DNA from: Acidobacteriota bacterium
GTDB taxonomy: Bacteria; Acidobacteriota; Blastocatellia; Pyrinomonadales; Pyrinomonadaceae
Direction of reading: 5' to 3'
DNA: 9,716 nucleotides
NCBI GenBank assembly: GCA_003222935.1
Contig: QHXL01000073.1
Location: forward strand, 794 to 10,509
The notes under the pieces are model-generated. The model saw only the letters and a list, made by a program, of their open reading frames with translations, had not been told where the DNA came from and did no database searches. How positions within the stretch are numbered: the stretch's first letter is position 1; each line of letters begins with the position of its first letter. Below, piece after piece: positions 8,133 to 9,716 of the stretch. The position numbers and the translations under genes are program-made.

Positions 8133-8208
8133 TCTGTGTTCTCTGTGTCTCTGTGGTACTGCTTGGAGTTGACAATGAGGTTCACCACAGAGACACAGAG
8201 AACACAGA
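8133..8208. repeat. Perfect 25-nt inverted repeat made of CTCTGTG / CACAGAG words
   Basis: The arms are 8133-8157 and 8184-8208 and are exactly complementary over 25 nt, with a 26-nt loop. The left side contains three copies of CTCTGTG (starting 8132, 8141, 8149). The right side has CACAGAG at 8186 and 8194, CACAGAA at 8203, and one further CACAGAG outside the arm at 8214. It lies 10 bp after the esterase stop, between convergent genes. No T-run follows the stem on either strand, so it is not a typical intrinsic terminator, although it could end or protect transcripts from both sides. I recall closely similar palindromes as dispersed repeats in several environmental bacterial phyla; that recollection is unchecked. 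Confidence 0.92.
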
Positions 8209-8238
8209 AGCAGCACAGAGTAATTCAAGATGAGGGCA

Positions 8239-8371
8239 CTACCGAACTGTCAAAACGATCGAAGCGGGTGCTAAACCTTCAGACCTCGCTCGCACACTAA
8301 TCTTCCCAGCGTCACCTTTTGACTGGATGATAGCCATCAATTGTCCGTGAAACGTCTTCTTGCGATTTGTC
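8239..8371 (-). pseudogene. Out-of-frame C-terminal tail of the GH2 gene
   Basis: Read one base later than the upstream GH2 frame, this stretch gives NRKKTFHGQLMAIIQSKG from 8367, continues through DAGKISVRARSEGL and ends with a TAG at 8241..8239. That is the ending expected for GH2 proteins with this C-terminal domain, where DNGN is followed within about ten residues by an arginine/lysine-rich stretch, then AFHG and a strand like LAIVQS. The upstream frame reaches DNGNQ (CAG at 8374..8372), then runs into unrelated residues and stops at 8312. The lesion therefore lies at about 8350-8371. A loss of about 20 nt, or any change equal to two bases lost or one gained modulo three, would explain it. 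A sequencing or assembly error is possible. Confidence 0.8.
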
Positions 8372-9716
8372 CTGATTACCGTTATCTAATCCAGCGACGA
8401 ACCCAACACCCTCAAGATCCAAATTGATGACGTTGTCAGCATCGGGCACCACGGTACCGTTCTTGTCGACGACCTGTACGGTGACAAACGACAAGTCATT
8501 GCCATCCGCCTTTATCACCTGGCGATCTGCTCTGAGTACAATGCCCGCAGCAGGTGCAGCCGTTCGCACTTCTTCAGTCAGTTCTATCTTGCCGTTCCGA
8601 CGTGAGACTGCTTTAAGAGTGCCCGGCTCAAAAGGCACACGCCACAACACGTGGAAATCTTCCCCAGTCTTTCGTTTAGTGCCCAGTGACCGACCGTTCA
8701 GAAACAACTCAACTTCGTCGCCATTAAAGTAAGCCCACACGTCTACCGTTTGCCCACTCTTCCAGTTCCAATGTGGAAACAGGTGAAGCACCGGCTTCGT
8801 GGTCCATTCACTCTGGTAAAAGTAGTAGGAGTCTTTAGGAAACCCGGCGAGATCAATGATGCCAAAATAGGAACTGACGGCAGGCCATGGATACGGCGTA
8901 GGTTCTCCGATGTAGTCCCAACCTGTCCAGATAAACATCCCCGAAAGAAAATCGTGTGTCTTAACCAACCTCCATGTCTCAGCGTGAGTCGAACCCCATG
9001 GCGCACTGCAGTTGTCATACGCTGAACAAGAATAGTCGCCGTTCCCATCTTTTAAAGGTTCATCCCACTTATGCGGCCACCGTTTAATAACATCCGACGG
9101 CATGTCGTAACTGCCGCGCGTCTGTAACGCTGAGGTAGTCTCCGTAAGAATGATGGGACGGTTCGGAAACCATTGAGGAACCTTCGCCCAGTTCTCATGC
9201 GCGTAGTTAATGCCAACGAGGTCAAGGTTCCCTTCAGTTAATAGCTTGTTGTCAGTTGTGACAAAGTTACAGGCCGAAGTAACCACTCTGGTGCGATCCA
9301 GGTTTCGAACTATTGCCGTAAGCTCTTTGCTGATGATCCCTGCCTCGGGATTCGCATTCCACTGTTCTGTGACCTCATTTCCAATACTCCAAATAATGAC
9401 ACTCGGGTGGTTTCGATCGCGGAGGACCATGTCTTCTAAATCACGCTGGTGCCACTGGTCCCAGTCAAGGTGATAGTCGAACTTCGTCTTCTCTTTCTTC
9501 CACATATCAAAGGCCTCATCCATCACGATGAAACCCATTTTGTCGGCCAGTTCCAACAACTCGGGCGCGGGAGGATTGTGTGAAGTTCTGATACTGTTGA
9601 CGCCCATCGCCTTGAGCATTTCCAACTGACGTTCGAGTGCTCTGGTATTCACTGCGGCACCGAGTGAGCCGAGATCGTGGTGATTGCAAACACCGAGGAT
9701 CTTTACCTGCTTACCG
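8312..9716 (-). CDS. GH2 beta-galactosidase-like glycoside hydrolase, 5' partial, frameshifted C-terminus
   Basis: The reading frame is open to the right edge: upstream of an internal GTG at 9652 it continues as GKQVKILGVCNHHDLGSLGA, the typical start of the GH2 catalytic barrel, so the true start and the N-terminal sugar-binding domains lie outside. Counting from that GTG codon, acid/base E93 is in WSIGNEV and nucleophile E171 is in ILTETTSA; RTSHNPP (22-28) is also a family signature. After the barrel come a DUF4982-like domain (VWAYFNGDEVELFLNGRSLG, about 305-324) and a final immunoglobulin-like domain from about 368 (VTVQVVDKNGTVVPDADN). The enzyme probably removes terminal beta-galactose from oligosaccharides; other GH2 activities cannot be excluded. 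The last roughly 19 residues are abnormal because of a frame break, so the final domain lacks its last strands. The catalytic barrel is unaffected in the visible part. It converges on the esterase gene with 189 bp between the stops. Confidence 0.9.
   Translation of the reverse strand, partial: GKQVKILGVCNHHDLGSLGAAVNTRALERQLEMLKAMGVNSIRTSHNPPAPELLELADKMGFIVMDEAFDMWKKEKTKFDYHLDWDQWHQRDLEDMVLRDRNHPSVIIWSIGNEVTEQWNANPEAGIISKELTAIVRNLDRTRVVTSACNFVTTDNKLLTEGNLDLVGINYAHENWAKVPQWFPNRPIILTETTSALQTRGSYDMPSDVIKRWPHKWDEPLKDGNGDYSCSAYDNCSAPWGSTHAETWRLVKTHDFLSGMFIWTGWDYIGEPTPYPWPAVSSYFGIIDLAGFPKDSYYFYQSEWTTKPVLHLFPHWNWKSGQTVDVWAYFNGDEVELFLNGRSLGTKRKTGEDFHVLWRVPFEPGTLKAVSRRNGKIELTEEVRTAAPAAGIVLRADRQVIKADGNDLSFVTVQVVDKNGTVVPDADNVINLDLEGVGFVAGLDNGNQDKSQEDVSRTIDGYHPVKR

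Noticed and set aside
8312..8371. Programmed ribosomal frameshifting in the GH2 gene.
   Set aside because: No slippery heptamer or following stem is seen at the junction, and expected residues are missing, which points to a lesion rather than recoding.
9650..9652. GTG as the start codon of the GH2 gene.
   Set aside because: The frame stays open upstream to the window edge and encodes conserved GH2 sequence (GVCNHHDLGSLGAA), so this is an internal valine.

Overview
The window looks like chromosomal DNA from an environmental heterotroph, most likely an Acidobacteriota member (Blastocatellia or Pyrinomonadaceae-like). That is an inference from protein style: a propeller-type sensor kinase with a separate response regulator, many exported glycan-active enzymes, a small secreted protein of a kind I associate with that phylum, and roughly balanced base composition. 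No rRNA, tRNA, CRISPR array, transposase or phage gene is visible.

Layout. Positions 1-25 (minus) hold the first eight codons of a gene that is probably a response regulator. Positions 44-3004 (minus) encode a 986-residue membrane histidine kinase with 14 propeller repeats, a Y_Y_Y domain, one membrane helix and a HisKA_3/HATPase core. A 68-bp divergent gap separates it from a plus-strand run: a 174-residue exported protein of unknown function (3073-3597), an exported GH3 beta-glucosidase of the BoGH3B/barley ExoI type (3686-6013), and an exported sialate-O-acetylesterase-family esterase with a GH2-like beta-sandwich inserted in it (6122-8122). Converging from the right edge is a GH2 beta-galactosidase-like gene (8312-9716, minus, 5' part outside the window).

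How they may work together. A periplasmic glycan-sensing kinase/regulator pair sits beside a beta-glucosidase, a glycan acetylesterase and a beta-galactosidase. The set resembles a small polysaccharide utilisation locus for an acetylated, galactose-decorated beta-glucan such as xyloglucan: the esterase would remove acetyl groups, the GH2 enzyme terminal galactose, and the GH3 enzyme glucose. The substrate is inferred and no endo-glucanase or transporter is in view.

The most notable sequence-level observations are: (1) the GH2 gene has a broken C-terminus, because the expected family ending (FHGQLMAIIQSKG...) is present just downstream in another frame; (2) two unrelated long inverted repeats flank the esterase gene, a 28-nt pair with one mismatch whose right arm ends on the esterase's Shine-Dalgarno, and a perfect 25-nt pair built from CTCTGTG/CACAGAG words; (3) the small exported protein of unknown function lies between the sensor and the hydrolases. 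I did not find convincing evidence of an entirely new system.
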